From: Phalacrocorax aristotelis
Taxonomy: Eukaryota > Chordata > Aves > Suliformes > Phalacrocoracidae
Direction of reading: 5' to 3'
Length of the DNA: 64,000 nt
NCBI RefSeq assembly: GCF_949628215.1
Contig: NC_134297.1
Location: 6,448,001 to 6,512,000 of the forward strand
Position 1 is the first letter of the stretch. Each line of letters opens with the position of its first letter. Of this stretch, positions 54,601-60,500 are shown in pieces. A program made the position numbers and the translations under genes. The notes under the pieces were generated by a model. The model was not told the DNA's origin. It saw only the letters and a list, made by a program, of their open reading frames with translations, and did not search any database.

Positions 54601-56276
54601 TTAAAGGCCTCTTGTCTGCCTTCGTATTCCTTCTCCCACCTGTTTTGTATGGCTCCTTTCATAAAACGCTTTTGTGACTGTTTTCAGGTAATTGATGAAA
54701 CCCTTGATGTGAAGGAAATGATTTTCAACGCGGAGCGTGTCGGCGGGCTGGTGGACGAGCCGGTACGTATGTGGCTACCGAGTCTAGCCTAGTGATCGGC
54801 AAATTCCCAAAGCTGGATTTAGGTTCCTGTGTGGTGCTGAATTCCAGGGGTTCGGTGCCACGTCACCGCTCTGGGAGGTCACGGAGAGTATAATGTAGCA
54901 CGGCACATCTGTGTGAAGATGGAAACAGTCAACGCACGTAGATGCTAACCTGGCTCTTTAGTTGCAAAGGTGTTTTGTGGGATAGGAGAGCGGTGTGGGT
55001 CAGTGCCTGTGCAGCATGCCAAAGTGGGGAAACGCTTGTGTGTTTGTTGTCCTTTTGGTGAAATCTTTAGAGGTGAAATATTTACATTGTCCAGTGTAAT
55101 CAGTTATGTCTTGATGCCGCAGACGGTTGAAGACCTTGGTGGCCACCTCTTAGGTTTGCGCTTAGCAGCACATCTCACGCATCGCTCTTCCTCTACCCGC
55201 TCCGTTGTTTTCTTCCCTCCAGGATAATGACAACTCCCTTCGCGATGACTTCAGTTTCAGCAGCAGCGCCCTTATTGGTCTGCTGGTGATTGCTGTTGCC
55301 ATAGCTACTGTTATAGTCATCAGCCTGGTGATGCTGAGGAAGAGGCAGTACGGGACCATCAGCCATGGAATTGTGGAGGTGAGAAACAACTCCGGCTCCA
55401 TAACCGAGGATGAAAATAGTCAGCATTGAATCACATGTTGTGTGTAGGGGGTGAAGATGGCAGCAGCTGCCAAGCCATCAGCTGCTCTGCTCCTAGCTAG
55501 ACGGGACTTAACTCTGTAGCTGCCAACATCTTCATCACTTATTTATTAATGCGCAGGTATCGGTCATCGGCGTGCCATGCTGCGACCTGTCACTTGGCGG
55601 TTGTATTCGCTTATCGCAGGAATTCAATTAGGCTTCCCTGTCTGGCTCAGAGTAGGATTTAGCAGTAAATGAGCTTTTCAGGCGGTATCTTTAGCAGCGG
55701 AGTAAGTCAGTCAATCTATAGCAATTTGTCCTCCCAACTAATGGCACAACTATTAAGACAGCGCGATCGGCTGAACGCCGAGAAGCAATTCCTCCTTCCT
55801 TCTGCTCCCGACATGCACACTTCTAATGACAACTTAATGGCGTCTGGAGAAAGCTGCTTTTCTCCTTTGCCCAACCGATGCGGGAAACTATAACGACCTC
55901 TTTAATGAGAGAAGCGGGTCCCAGGTTTGTAACGTTAGCCAACTTCTTAGAGGTTTGTGGAGAATGTCCCCAGAGAGGCCAGGCTAGGCAAGGAGGCATT
56001 AGCACCCGAATGAGGAGCTCTCTTAAGCAAATTATTTTTAGTGGCTTAGCTTTTTTTTCCCTCTTTACTGCCTGCCACGGTATTTATCCAGCGTTTGTCT
56101 GTCGCCTCTTGTTACTATGAAATGAGGCCTACACGTCCCTCCGTTTGACCGGTAACCATGTGGTCTTTCTAAAGGTTGACCCGATGCTTACCCCAGAAGA
56201 GCGGCATCTGAGCAAGATGCAAAACCACGGCTACGAGAACCCCACTTACAAATACCTGGAGCAGATGCAGATATAA
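9512..56276 (+). CDS. APLP2: APLP2, amyloid beta precursor-like protein 2 (whole spliced CDS)
   Basis: This is a type I membrane glycoprotein of the APP family, shed by alpha/beta-secretase and cut in the membrane by gamma-secretase; the family acts in cell adhesion, synapse formation and metal and heparin binding. CDS join: 9512-9610, 33014-33187, 34401-34530, 38084-38196, 39737-39912, 40449-40666, 42384-42551, 44544-44659, 45021-45095, 46307-46465, 46875-47003, 49426-49525, 50097-50267, 50880-50915, 53784-53866, 54688-54762, 55223-55378, 56175-56276. Every intron is GT-AG and phases agree throughout, giving 759 residues. Order: signal peptide 1-29, E1 about 34-204 (12 Cys), acidic linker 210-300, Kunitz 304-358, E2 about 365-560, linker, membrane helix about 689-712, tail with YENPTY 746-751. 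The tail ending YKYLEQMQI and the Kunitz domain identify APLP2 rather than APP (tail FFEQMQN) or APLP1 (no Kunitz). No OX-2-type exon, which APP has, is seen after the Kunitz exon. Confidence 0.97.
10440..10521 (+). repeat. 45-bp direct tandem duplication
   Basis: The segment starting TGGATAGCTATTACGTC at 10440 is repeated with a few changes from 10485 (TGGATAGATATTACC), each ending in a TATCTCT(CT)ATATA stretch. This gives about 1.8 copies of a 45-bp unit. It directly follows an ACAC/GTGT stem at 10410-10435. Confidence 0.75.
15572..15600. repeat. Perfect 12-bp inverted repeat, 5-nt loop
   Basis: TGTTTTAGATGA at 15572-15583 is the exact reverse complement of 15589-15600, separated by AGGAA. 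It lies within intron 1. No flanking duplication or known element was recognised. Confidence 0.8.
16880..16902. repeat. Perfect 10-bp inverted repeat, 3-nt loop
   Basis: TGACTCAAAA (16880-16889) pairs exactly with 16893-16902. The arm TGACTCA is also the AP-1 consensus, so two AP-1-like sites face each other here. A second overlapping inverted pair (GATTTTTGA near 16874 and TCAAAAATC near 16910) allows an alternative fold. Confidence 0.7.
19764..19844. other. Extended imperfect hairpin (81 nt)
   Basis: The arm TAGCTGCAGCTGGAAGCG (19764-19781) pairs with 19830-19844 as 15 base pairs with one 3-nt bulge. By hand the stem continues inward with a 1x1 mismatch, a 5-bp helix (one G-U), a 4-bp helix and a terminal 4-bp stem. 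The size and shape resemble a small structured RNA or pre-miRNA, but I recognise no known miRNA seed. It is in intron 1 and could be transcribed from either strand. Confidence 0.4.
24100..24171. repeat. G-run cluster followed by C12-T-C5 tract
   Basis: G runs at 24100-24104, 24118-24121, 24123-24127 and 24135-24138 give four tracts of four or more G. A run of 12 C, one T and 5 C follows at 24154-24171. The + strand can form a quadruplex or pair the G runs with the C tract. Confidence 0.75.
24670..24696. repeat. Perfect 11-bp inverted repeat, 5-nt loop
   Basis: TTGTGAAGCTC (24670-24680) is exactly reverse-complementary to 24686-24696 across the loop CCAAT. Intronic; function unknown. Confidence 0.8.
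25548..25622 (+). mobile_element. MIR-like ancient SINE fragment
   Basis: The stretch GACCTCAGGCAAGTCACTT (from 25556) followed by GTGCCTTAGTTT and a degenerate CAGTAATAAATAGG matches the core of MIR-family SINEs (pattern GACCTNGGGCAAGTCACTT ... GCCTCAGTTT). It is in the sense direction in intron 1. These tRNA-derived elements are old in amniotes and rare in birds. Both ends are uncertain. Confidence 0.6.
28376..28406. repeat. 14-bp hairpin with 3-nt loop around two ACGCGT sites
   Basis: AGCTGACGCGTTTG (28376-28389) pairs with 28393-28406 with one G-U wobble, leaving the loop CAC. Outside the stem, CCC and GGG can add three pairs past a 3-nt bulge. CpG in both arms is unusual for this otherwise CpG-poor intron. 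Confidence 0.75.
31776..31845 (+). mobile_element. CR1 LINE 3'-end fragment
   Basis: The text GGTTGGACTTGATG followed by AGGTCTTTTCCAACCTTAAT and GATTCTATGA is the diagnostic 3' terminus of avian CR1 retrotransposons, in the sense direction. Only about 70 bp of the tail can be recognised, which fits the strong 5' truncation of CR1 copies. It lies about 1.2 kb before exon 2. Confidence 0.85.
33014..33187 (+). CDS. APLP2: APLP2 exon 2: start of E1, growth-factor-like domain
   Basis: Encodes residues 34-91 (58 codons, phase 0 to 0), beginning [10 protein letters not shown] and ending QYCQE. Cys54, Cys78 and Cys89 are three of the six cysteines of the growth-factor-like subdomain. The segment [14 protein letters not shown] is nearly invariant in the family. 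Acceptor TTCACAG|GCT and donor GAG|GTGAGT are both strong. Confidence 0.96.
33188..34400 (+). other. APLP2: APLP2 intron 2
   Basis: 1.2 kb, from donor GTGAGT to acceptor TTGTTCAACAG. No repeat or additional exon recognised. Confidence 0.9.
34401..34530 (+). CDS. APLP2: APLP2 exon 3: heparin-binding loop of E1
   Basis: Residues 92-134 plus the first base of codon 135; 130 nt, the same length as APP exon 3. It completes the growth-factor-like subdomain with Cys114, Cys121 and Cys133. The basic cluster [10 protein letters not shown] (113-122) corresponds to the heparin-binding loop. The following stretch up to Cys133 has the spacing of APP, while mammalian APLP2 as I recall it is two residues shorter here. 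Donor G|GTGAGT, phase 1. Confidence 0.96.
34531..38083 (+). other. APLP2: APLP2 intron 3
   Basis: 3.6 kb, donor GTGAGT, acceptor TCTTGTTTTTCAG. It includes A/C-rich low-complexity sequence near 37530. No coding exon or clear mobile element recognised. Confidence 0.85.
38084..38196 (+). CDS. APLP2: APLP2 exon 4: copper-binding subdomain, first half
   Basis: Completes codon 135 (Val) and encodes residues 136-172; 113 nt, as in APP. It contains Cys149 and Cys160 and the metal-site segment [13 protein letters not shown]. The His equivalent to APP His147 is kept (His163), but the position equivalent to APP His151 is Gln167 (codon CAA). Donor GAG|GTAATG is somewhat weak at its last position. Confidence 0.95.
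38197..39736 (+). other. APLP2: APLP2 intron 4
   Basis: 1.5 kb. Contains an antisense MIR-like fragment at about 38399-38490 and a T-rich stretch near 38697-38720. Acceptor GGTTCCTCTTTCAG. Confidence 0.85.
38399..38490 (-). mobile_element. MIR-like ancient SINE fragment, antisense
   Basis: GTAGCTTGCCCAAGACCATA followed by GAACTGAAATCAGGTCTC and a decayed tail matches the antisense MIR pattern (TGACTTGCCCAAGGTCACA ... GATTTGAACCCAGGTCT). It is heavily diverged, so it is old. This is the second such remnant in the gene. Confidence 0.55.
39737..39912 (+). CDS. APLP2: APLP2 exon 5: end of copper domain, start of acidic region
   Basis: Residues 173-230 plus two bases of Ser231. Cys174, Cys190, Cys202 and Cys203 finish the 12-cysteine E1 set. 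Tyr184 in HSYGMLLPC matches the copper-ligand Tyr168 of APP. From residue 216 a run of Glu and Asp begins ([12 protein letters not shown]), shorter than the mammalian acidic run as I recall it. Donor AG|GTAAGG, phase 2. Confidence 0.96.
39913..40448 (+). other. APLP2: APLP2 intron 5
   Basis: 536 bp between GTAAGG and TATCCTTTCAG. A C-rich run lies near 40168. Nothing else recognised. Confidence 0.88.
40449..40666 (+). CDS. APLP2: APLP2 exon 6: acidic linker
   Basis: Encodes Ser231 to Lys303 plus the first base of codon 304; 218 nt. It is dominated by Glu/Asp ([19 protein letters not shown], 248-266), then [16 protein letters not shown], a family-typical Tyr/Asp segment where tyrosine sulphation is plausible. 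The Thr/Pro/Glu-rich part may carry O-glycans. It ends in phase 1 and can splice in frame either to exon 7 (Kunitz) or to exon 8. Donor T|GTAAGA. Confidence 0.95.
40667..42383 (+). other. APLP2: APLP2 intron 6
   Basis: 1.7 kb before the Kunitz exon, with a short tandem duplication at 41255-41300 and a C-tract near 41635. Acceptor CGTCTCCACACAG has a short pyrimidine tract interrupted by purines, in keeping with a regulated exon. Confidence 0.85.
41255..41300 (+). repeat. 22/24-bp tandem duplication
   Basis: AGTAATATATACTTACTGCG (41255 on) is repeated at 41277 with a 2-base insertion, each unit ending TGCGGT. Two copies only, inside intron 6. Confidence 0.75.
42384..42551 (+). CDS. APLP2: APLP2 exon 7: Kunitz protease-inhibitor domain (alternative exon)
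   Basis: Residues 304-359 plus one base; 168 nt, phase 1 to 1, so it can be skipped without a frame change, as known in mammals. Six cysteines at 306, 315, 331, 339, 352 and 356 have Kunitz spacing. The reactive-site loop reads [10 protein letters not shown] with P1 Arg316, which predicts trypsin-like protease inhibition. The P1' residue is Val317 where Ala is usual. The [13 protein letters not shown] core (334-346) is intact. Donor A|GTAAGT is strong. Confidence 0.96.
42552..44543 (+). other. APLP2: APLP2 intron 7
   Basis: 2.0 kb, donor GTAAGT, acceptor CCCTCTCTTTGCAG. The reading frame of exon 7 stays open through the donor for about 64 codons to a stop ending at 42745. No OX-2-like exon as in APP was found. 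A TGCATG (possible RBFOX site) lies at 44041. No mobile element recognised. Confidence 0.85.
44544..44659 (+). CDS. APLP2: APLP2 exon 8: start of E2 domain
   Basis: Residues 360-398, 116 nt. The first codon is Met360 after exon 7 or Leu when exon 7 is skipped. It begins (M/L)[10 protein letters not shown] and runs into the first E2 helix, [16 protein letters not shown]. Mammalian APLP2 as I recall it has a few extra residues (IPPTPL) before PTND; here the acceptor TTTGCAG sits directly at that point. Donor CGG|GTGAGC. Confidence 0.95.
44660..45020 (+). other. APLP2: APLP2 intron 8
   Basis: 361 bp; donor GTGAGC, acceptor TTTTCTTGTCCAG. Nothing else seen. Confidence 0.9.
45021..45095 (+). CDS. 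APLP2: APLP2 exon 9: E2 helix
   Basis: Residues 399-423 in phase 0; 75 nt, identical in length to the APP counterpart. Sequence [20 protein letters not shown] is a highly charged helix of the E2 coiled-coil substructure. Donor CAG|GTAAGA is close to consensus. Confidence 0.95.
45096..46306 (+). other. APLP2: APLP2 intron 9
   Basis: 1.2 kb without a recognisable repeat or exon; acceptor TTTCTTTGTTCTAG. Confidence 0.88.
46307..46465 (+). CDS. APLP2: APLP2 exon 10: core E2 helices
   Basis: Residues 424-476; 159 nt, same length as in APP. Contains [20 protein letters not shown], the most conserved E2 segment, involved in heparin binding and dimer contacts and including a metal-site histidine. 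Ends ALQADPPR. Donor CGG|GTGAGC. Confidence 0.96.
46466..46874 (+). other. APLP2: APLP2 intron 10
   Basis: 409 bp; the acceptor CTTCAAACCCCGCAG has a poor pyrimidine tract, but exon choice is fixed by protein homology. Nothing else seen. Confidence 0.88.
46875..47003 (+). CDS. APLP2: APLP2 exon 11: E2 helices
   Basis: Residues 477-519; 129 nt, as in [23 protein letters not shown] leads into [20 protein letters not shown], with the histidines that form the E2 metal site in this family. Donor CAG|GTACGA, phase 0. Confidence 0.96.
47004..49425 (+). other. APLP2: APLP2 intron 11
   Basis: 2.4 kb. Holds a weak CR1/L3-like 3' end at 49265-49313 shortly before exon 12. Acceptor CTTGTACATTTGCAG. Otherwise nothing recognised. 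Confidence 0.85.
49265..49313 (+). mobile_element. Possible CR1/L3-type LINE 3' fragment
   Basis: AATTGGACTAGATGGACC followed by GTGTCCCATTCC resembles the 3' region of CR1/L3-clade elements (pattern TTGGACTAGATGGNC ... TCCCTTCCAAC). The match is short and diverged, so the call is tentative. Confidence 0.35.
49426..49525 (+). CDS. APLP2: APLP2 exon 12: E2, N-glycosylation site
   Basis: Residues 520-552 plus one base; 100 nt, as in [23 protein letters not shown] contains Asn532-Gln-Ser, the N-glycosylation sequon conserved across the family. Ends AEEIQDEI. Donor G|GTGGGT, phase 1. Confidence 0.96.
49526..50096 (+). other. APLP2: APLP2 intron 12
   Basis: 571 bp, A tract near 49749; acceptor CTCTTACTCCTTTCAG. 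Nothing else seen. Confidence 0.88.
50097..50267 (+). CDS. APLP2: APLP2 exon 13: E2 C-terminal helix and linker
   Basis: Asp553 to residue 609 plus one base; 171 nt. [14 protein letters not shown] closes the E2 domain. SSEESEEIP is conserved, but the following linker [14 protein letters not shown] differs from the mammalian PFHPF-type repeat, showing fast evolution. Ends ESE|G, the left half of the chondroitin-sulphate motif formed when exon 14 is skipped. Donor G|GTATGT. Confidence 0.95.
50268..50879 (+). other. APLP2: APLP2 intron 13
   Basis: 612 bp with a T/A-rich stretch near 50650 and a very pyrimidine-rich acceptor, TTGTTTTCCCTTCTGCTAG, before the 36-nt exon. Confidence 0.88.
50880..50915 (+). 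CDS. APLP2: APLP2 exon 14: 36-nt cassette exon blocking the GAG site
   Basis: Encodes Asp610 to Lys621 plus one base ([12 protein letters not shown]), phase 1 to 1. In mammals the equivalent 12-residue exon is alternatively spliced, and its inclusion interrupts a chondroitin-sulphate attachment site. The donor G|GTTGGT departs from consensus at +3 and +4, which fits regulated inclusion. When it is skipped, exon 13 joins exon 15 to read ESEGSGM. Too short for an ORF scan; found by homology. Confidence 0.92.
50916..53783 (+). other. APLP2: APLP2 intron 14
   Basis: 2.9 kb. A TGCATG (RBFOX-type motif) lies at 51744-51749. A CpG-richer patch occurs at about 53260-53420. No mobile element or extra exon recognised. 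Acceptor GCTCTTTTGGTGCAG. Confidence 0.85.
53784..53866 (+). CDS. APLP2: APLP2 exon 15: extracellular linker
   Basis: Residues 622-649; 83 nt. Begins [20 protein letters not shown], with Ser623 the predicted glycosaminoglycan serine when exon 14 is skipped. Ends NKVDENV. Donor GTG|GTGAGC, phase 0. Confidence 0.95.
53867..54687 (+). other. APLP2: APLP2 intron 15
   Basis: 821 bp, donor GTGAGC, acceptor TGACTGTTTTCAG. No feature recognised. Confidence 0.88.
54688..54762 (+). CDS. APLP2: APLP2 exon 16: membrane-proximal segment
   Basis: Residues 650-674, 75 nt, phase 0. [21 protein letters not shown] is strongly conserved, while the last residues VDEP diverge from the mammalian sequence. Secretase cleavage in the family falls between here and the membrane. 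Donor CCG|GTACGT. Confidence 0.95.
54763..55222 (+). other. APLP2: APLP2 intron 16
   Basis: 460 bp; acceptor TTTTCTTCCCTCCAG. No feature recognised. Confidence 0.88.
55223..55378 (+). CDS. APLP2: APLP2 exon 17: juxtamembrane and transmembrane segment
   Basis: Residues 675-726; 156 nt. After the divergent [14 protein letters not shown], a hydrophobic helix from about 689 ([18 protein letters not shown]) to 712 is followed by the basic stop-transfer signal RKRQ (713-716) and [10 protein letters not shown]. No amyloid-beta-like sequence is present, as expected for APLP2. Donor GAG|GTGAGA, phase 0. Confidence 0.97.
55379..56174 (+). other. APLP2: APLP2 intron 17
   Basis: 796 bp. The exon-17 frame stays open for 17 codons past the donor to a stop at 55427-55429. 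An unrelated 74-codon open frame (55669-55893) lies inside. The middle part is complex, non-repetitive sequence that looks conserved in style, and an acceptor-like CGCTTATCGCAG occurs near 55620. True acceptor: TGGTCTTTCTAAAG. Confidence 0.8.
56175..56276 (+). CDS. APLP2: APLP2 exon 18: cytoplasmic tail and stop
   Basis: Residues 727-759 and [23 protein letters not shown] holds Thr732, equivalent to the APP Thr668 phosphosite, in the TPEER motif. YENPTY (746-751) binds PTB adaptors such as FE65, X11 and Dab1 and drives endocytosis. The end YKYLEQMQI is specific to APLP2. Confidence 0.97.
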   Translation, partial: VDPMLTPEERHLSKMQNHGYENPTYKYLEQMQI

Positions 56277-57765
56277 AGGAGATGAAGATACAGCAGCCCT
56301 GACCGGGGAAGGAGCAGGGCGGAGGGCCAAAGTGGTCCAGCGTTTTGGATCAACTACTGACCAACAGTTGCTTCGAGAGGACTTCATCTTACATTCAGAA
56401 CTCCTGGATCATTAAGACTATAATTACTACTGTAGAGTTGCAATTTCCATTCTTTTAAATGGGTGAAGAAATGATAATATAACAATATGATATATAAATC
56501 TCCTTAAATGGGAAAAATGGATCTATTGCAGATATTTGACTGAGATGTAGTTTTCTTTTTTTTTAAATGATCTGAAAAATACCAGTTCCGTTGTACTGTT
56601 GTCTGATACAAGCTCTATATATATAAAATGGGAAATGTTGATTTTTATTTCTGATAGACCACCTGTATATTGAGGGTCATTTGTACCAGCCCGCCTTGTA
56701 AAAAGGAGACAGTTGTGGCTCTTGAGTCATTTTGGCTTTTATATATAAAGCAGTATTTTTTTTCTTTCTTTTTTTTTTTTTTTTAAGTGAATTTCACTGG
56801 GAGTTGCAAAGAGATTAATTTAGGGATAGGAACTATGACAGCATAAGCAAGGAAGCAATTGGGAATGGTATCTAACAAAAAAAAAAACCTTATAACAAGA
56901 GAAAAAGAATTAAAAAAAAAAAAGAAAAAACCCATCCTCATACGCCAGTGATGTGCACCTGCTGCTTAGCAGTTTGGGCTCTAGGAATCAAGGCTCCCTG
57001 GAGGCAAGGAGTTAAAAGGCTTCTAGCATCTCTGTTTATAGTTATTCTAGTGGAATGTTAGAACATGGTTTGTGCATACTGGGGTCTGCACATTCCCCTT
57101 CCAGATTCAGTTCTGCTCTAGAGTTGGAAGTTCCTGGTATTGAATTTAAATCCTCTGTTCCGAACCAGTTTCCTTCAGTACTCACCTGGCATTAACAGCT
57201 CCCTCCTGCTACTACTTTCTAATTTTCCCCAGCTCTCCTGCCTCACCGACGTGGTAAGTAACTGAGACGCAGGTTTTTGAGCCTTCGCGTCTCTTTCGGT
57301 GACGCTGGGCCATAGGCACGGCTTTGGGTGTTTGCCCAGAAACGACAAATCACTGCAATAATCAGCACCTTGGGGGCTGACGAACGTGGAGTTCGCTTTA
57401 ACCGGGGTTAGAACAGCGGTTTGCTTAACTGGGGTTGAGAGAGGGGTAGGTTGGGAAAGGGATACTGCCTGCTTTAAGGGAAATTGGATGCATAGGCCCC
57501 GAGAAGAACAAAAGGGGTGTTGTTCCACTCACCATCATGTCTTTGTAATGCTTGTATAGTTGGTGTTAATGCTCACGGCTTTTTTAAATCTGGAGGTTCT
57601 GGTAACCTGTGGTGTATTTTTTCTATTTTTCCTGTGACTTTATTTTTTCTTCCCCCTTCCGTGTCTCTTCCCACTATGCACAGATTTACCTGCAAACTCC
57701 TTAGTGTGGTCTGTGGGGAATGTACAAAGTTTAAACACATCAATAAACACTTTAACTTCCAGATC
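56277..57765 (+). other. APLP2: APLP2 3' UTR
   Basis: About 1.5 kb from the stop to the inferred cleavage site. Contains a T-rich tract (56756-56784) and an A-rich tract (56877-56930) about 100 nt apart, AU-rich stretches and an imperfect direct repeat around 57400-57437 (ACCGGGGTTAG / ACTGGGGTTGAG). The exact end is inferred from the poly(A) signal; no internal AATAAA was seen. Confidence 0.8.
57742..57747 (+). terminator. APLP2: Poly(A) signal AATAAA
   Basis: Canonical AATAAA in CACATCAATAAACACTTTAA, with a plausible cleavage site 12-25 nt downstream and a T-rich stretch (TTGCTTCTCTTTATTC) after it. It is the only canonical hexamer after the stop codon in the likely UTR. Confidence 0.8.
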
Positions 57766-58004
57766 GTTGCTTCTCTTTATTCACGGGCTCGCTTAAGTTT
57801 CCCTCCGCTCCCACCGTGTCCTTGCCCAGAGTCTTCTGTGGTCCTTCCAGCTCCTGGAGCCCTTTGCGGAGAGGAGGAGGCGCGACGCTTAACCAACACC
57901 CGGGACTCCTGAGTAAGGCTACATCCTCACGCTGCAGCGTTAGACGCTGGAGTGCAGGTGAGTGAAGAGCTGCGGCTGCTCTCTGCCATCTGGCTGTAGA
58001 AGAG

Positions 58005-58230
58005 GTGACGAACGCTTCTGCGGCGGTAAAAACCCCGGCTGAAGGCGGCCGCTGGCACGGCCCCTCGGAGCGAGCAGAGCCAAAGCGCTCTGCAAAAGCA
58101 AGCTGTTCCTGCCGCTCGGCCGTCCACCCGCGCTTCCTCGCGAGCTGTAGGAACAGATCCAGGGCGTGGGGAAGGCGGCTTTGGGCAGCGCGGCGATTGT
58201 GCTGGCTTGCTGCTCGGAGCCTGCGTTGCC
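58005..58230. promoter_or_regulatory. Orphan CpG island downstream of APLP2
   Basis: Roughly 20 CpG dinucleotides in about 225 bp, including NotI-like GCGGCCGC, starting only about 240 bp past the poly(A) site. It could be a promoter for an unseen downstream or antisense transcript, or only GC-biased sequence. Confidence 0.4.
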
Positions 58231-60334
58231 TGTGAGCCTCAGAAATGGGGTGAACGGGGTGGGGGGGCTGCAGGAAATCTTCAAATTCCTAGGTAAGAGG
58301 GTGTAGGAAAAAGCAGGCCTCAAGCAGCGACAGGGTTTCCTTGAATGCTTCCTGTTGTGGATGGGCAGAAATACTTTGAAGGCGAAAGGAGCGCGGGGCA
58401 GTAATTGGCTACCTATGGTGAGCGTTCGCTGTTATCACTTGCAATGCTTTTGTTTTACGAAGGGAAATAACTTGACTGTTGGGTTTAACTTTCTCCTCTA
58501 GAACACCTAAAACTAACAGCCTGTAAAGCTCGCAGCTGTCTCTGCTCCTGTATGCCATTCCTCTTCTATTTTCCTTCTTTGAAGTGTGACCTTGAACGCA
58601 AATTCCTCGTCTCGGTGAAATGACCGGCGAGTCGTTGCCATTTGAGCGCTGGTTTAGGAGGCCGAGAGACAGAACTAATCTTCCTTCGCATTGATCTGAG
58701 CGGTTCCCAATAGGTCTGAATGAGGAGGGGGAGAGGAGGTGGGAGGAAACATGAAAGCTTAGCAATTTTGAATAGGAAACAACCGGCTGCCCTGTTTCTC
58801 GTTAGACGTGGGCTCCTTGGTTCCACTGGAACTTCCACGGTCTGGTTAAATTATTCAGACTCCGCCGGAAAGAACAGATGCCGTCCTAGAAAACGCCGTC
58901 TGTTGGCTTGTCACAACTACTTGGGAAAGAGCTTTGATTTTAAACTGTACACTTAAATGATGCCGGAGCAAATCTTCAGTCCAAAGCTCGCTCTTGGACT
59001 GCACCCCGCGTGCAGGTGACCTGAAAGAGAAACAAATCACAGAGGCTGCGGATTGAATTCCAGAATTGCATTCGGGTATTAGATTTTTTACCTTCAATAA
59101 ATTCTATTGGTCCTACAAAATACATACATCAGGCTGGAATCAAAGTCTATCGGTTACGTGCTTCGGCGCAGACTGCCAAGGGCTCAGGACCGATTCTTTA
59201 CGACGGCTTTTGACCGCAGCTTCTGAAAAAATGATGTTTAAAAGTATTTGCTTGAAGATGGGCACTAAGGCATGTCCCAGAAGCTGCTGGTATCCGCTGC
59301 GCAAATGGAGGGCTGGTACCCCAGGGAAGAGGCCGCAGGAGAGTTGGGGGAAGCTTCAAAAGTTTCATCGCCATAAGACGCTTAAAATCAGATCATCCAA
59401 AGCTCAGTGGAGTCGTTGGTCGGTAAAAGACTTGCAGGGTGTTGTAGGGAGCTGCGTTTCGGAAGAAACTTATTTTTTAAAAAAATAGTCCTCTGTTTAC
59501 CTTTTAAGAGGAGCAGCGTGATTCCTTGTTAAGGAAAAAGGATGTTTGGTAACGGGGAGCGCGGAGCAGAGGAGGAAGCGCTGGCTCAGTTTGTCCCCTT
59601 TCTTATTGCAAAGCTGCTGGTTAACGTCGCTCCTCCGAGGGTTCAGCGGGGCAGCGTGCGTTGAAACCGTGCCGTGTGGGTGTAACGTGGGCGGATTTAC
59701 TTTACCAGCCTCGCTTGTCTTTTGCGTGGAAAGCAATACTTACCGAGGTGCGTGTGGGGCACGTTCGCTACACCCAGCCCCGGTCGACAGACGAGTTGGA
59801 AGGTGCTTGCGAGGAGAGGAGCCGGAGCACGTGGTGATGTGGTGCCTTTCCTGCGCTGCTCCATCAAAAGATACTGTTCACCTGATGGAGGCATAAAACC
59901 CAGTCCTTAGACCCAGGGTGTTTTAGCCCTGAGCGTCTGTGTTTCTGCGTGGGAGCTGCAGGGCTGTGTTACGGCATCGTATGTCCTTTTGGCCAGCTCT
60001 AGTGCAGTGCTTGGAGTCGGTGTCGTCACGCGGGGAGTTGCTTCGCGTGGGTCTCCAGAGCAGTTGCAAGTCGGTATTTGGCGTCAGCGCTTTGCTCGCG
60101 GCTCTGCTGCAGCGGCAGAGGCTTTCAGGTGTGCACGGCAAGGGTCAAAGGGCGATCAGCCGGGAGAAAGCCCGTTTTTATAGCACGTAGTACTTGGCAA
60201 GCAGAGTAGTAAAGAGTAAGGCAGGGAAAGCGAGGGCAAGTGGAGCTAAATGCTTACGTTGGGTGGTTTGGAAAGTGTGAAAATATATCAGTCAAGCCTT
60301 TGAAAAACGGTGGGCTGCTGGAAATGAGCATTGA

Positions 60335-60500
60335 TCCCCGCGCCGTACGCACGACGGCAAACGCAGCCGCTGTAATAATCTTGTCCGTGCTGACCCGACG
60401 TCCCAGCAGCCAGGCGCTGCCGCTCGCTGCGCTCCGGGTCGCGCCGGCTCCGCAGCCATTTCTCAGCCGCTGTAAAAAGCTGTTCGTGCTCTGGGGTCTC
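60335..60500. promoter_or_regulatory. Second CpG-dense patch
   Basis: A compact run of CpGs (CCCCGCGCCGTACGCACG, GGTCGCGCCGGC and more) in about 160 bp. No coding exon was recognised beside it. Confidence 0.35.

Noticed and set aside
56757..56784. T-rich tract read as a retroposon poly(A) tail on the minus strand
   Set aside because: No SINE, LINE or processed gene body and no target-site duplication next to it; it looks like simple sequence in the 3' UTR.
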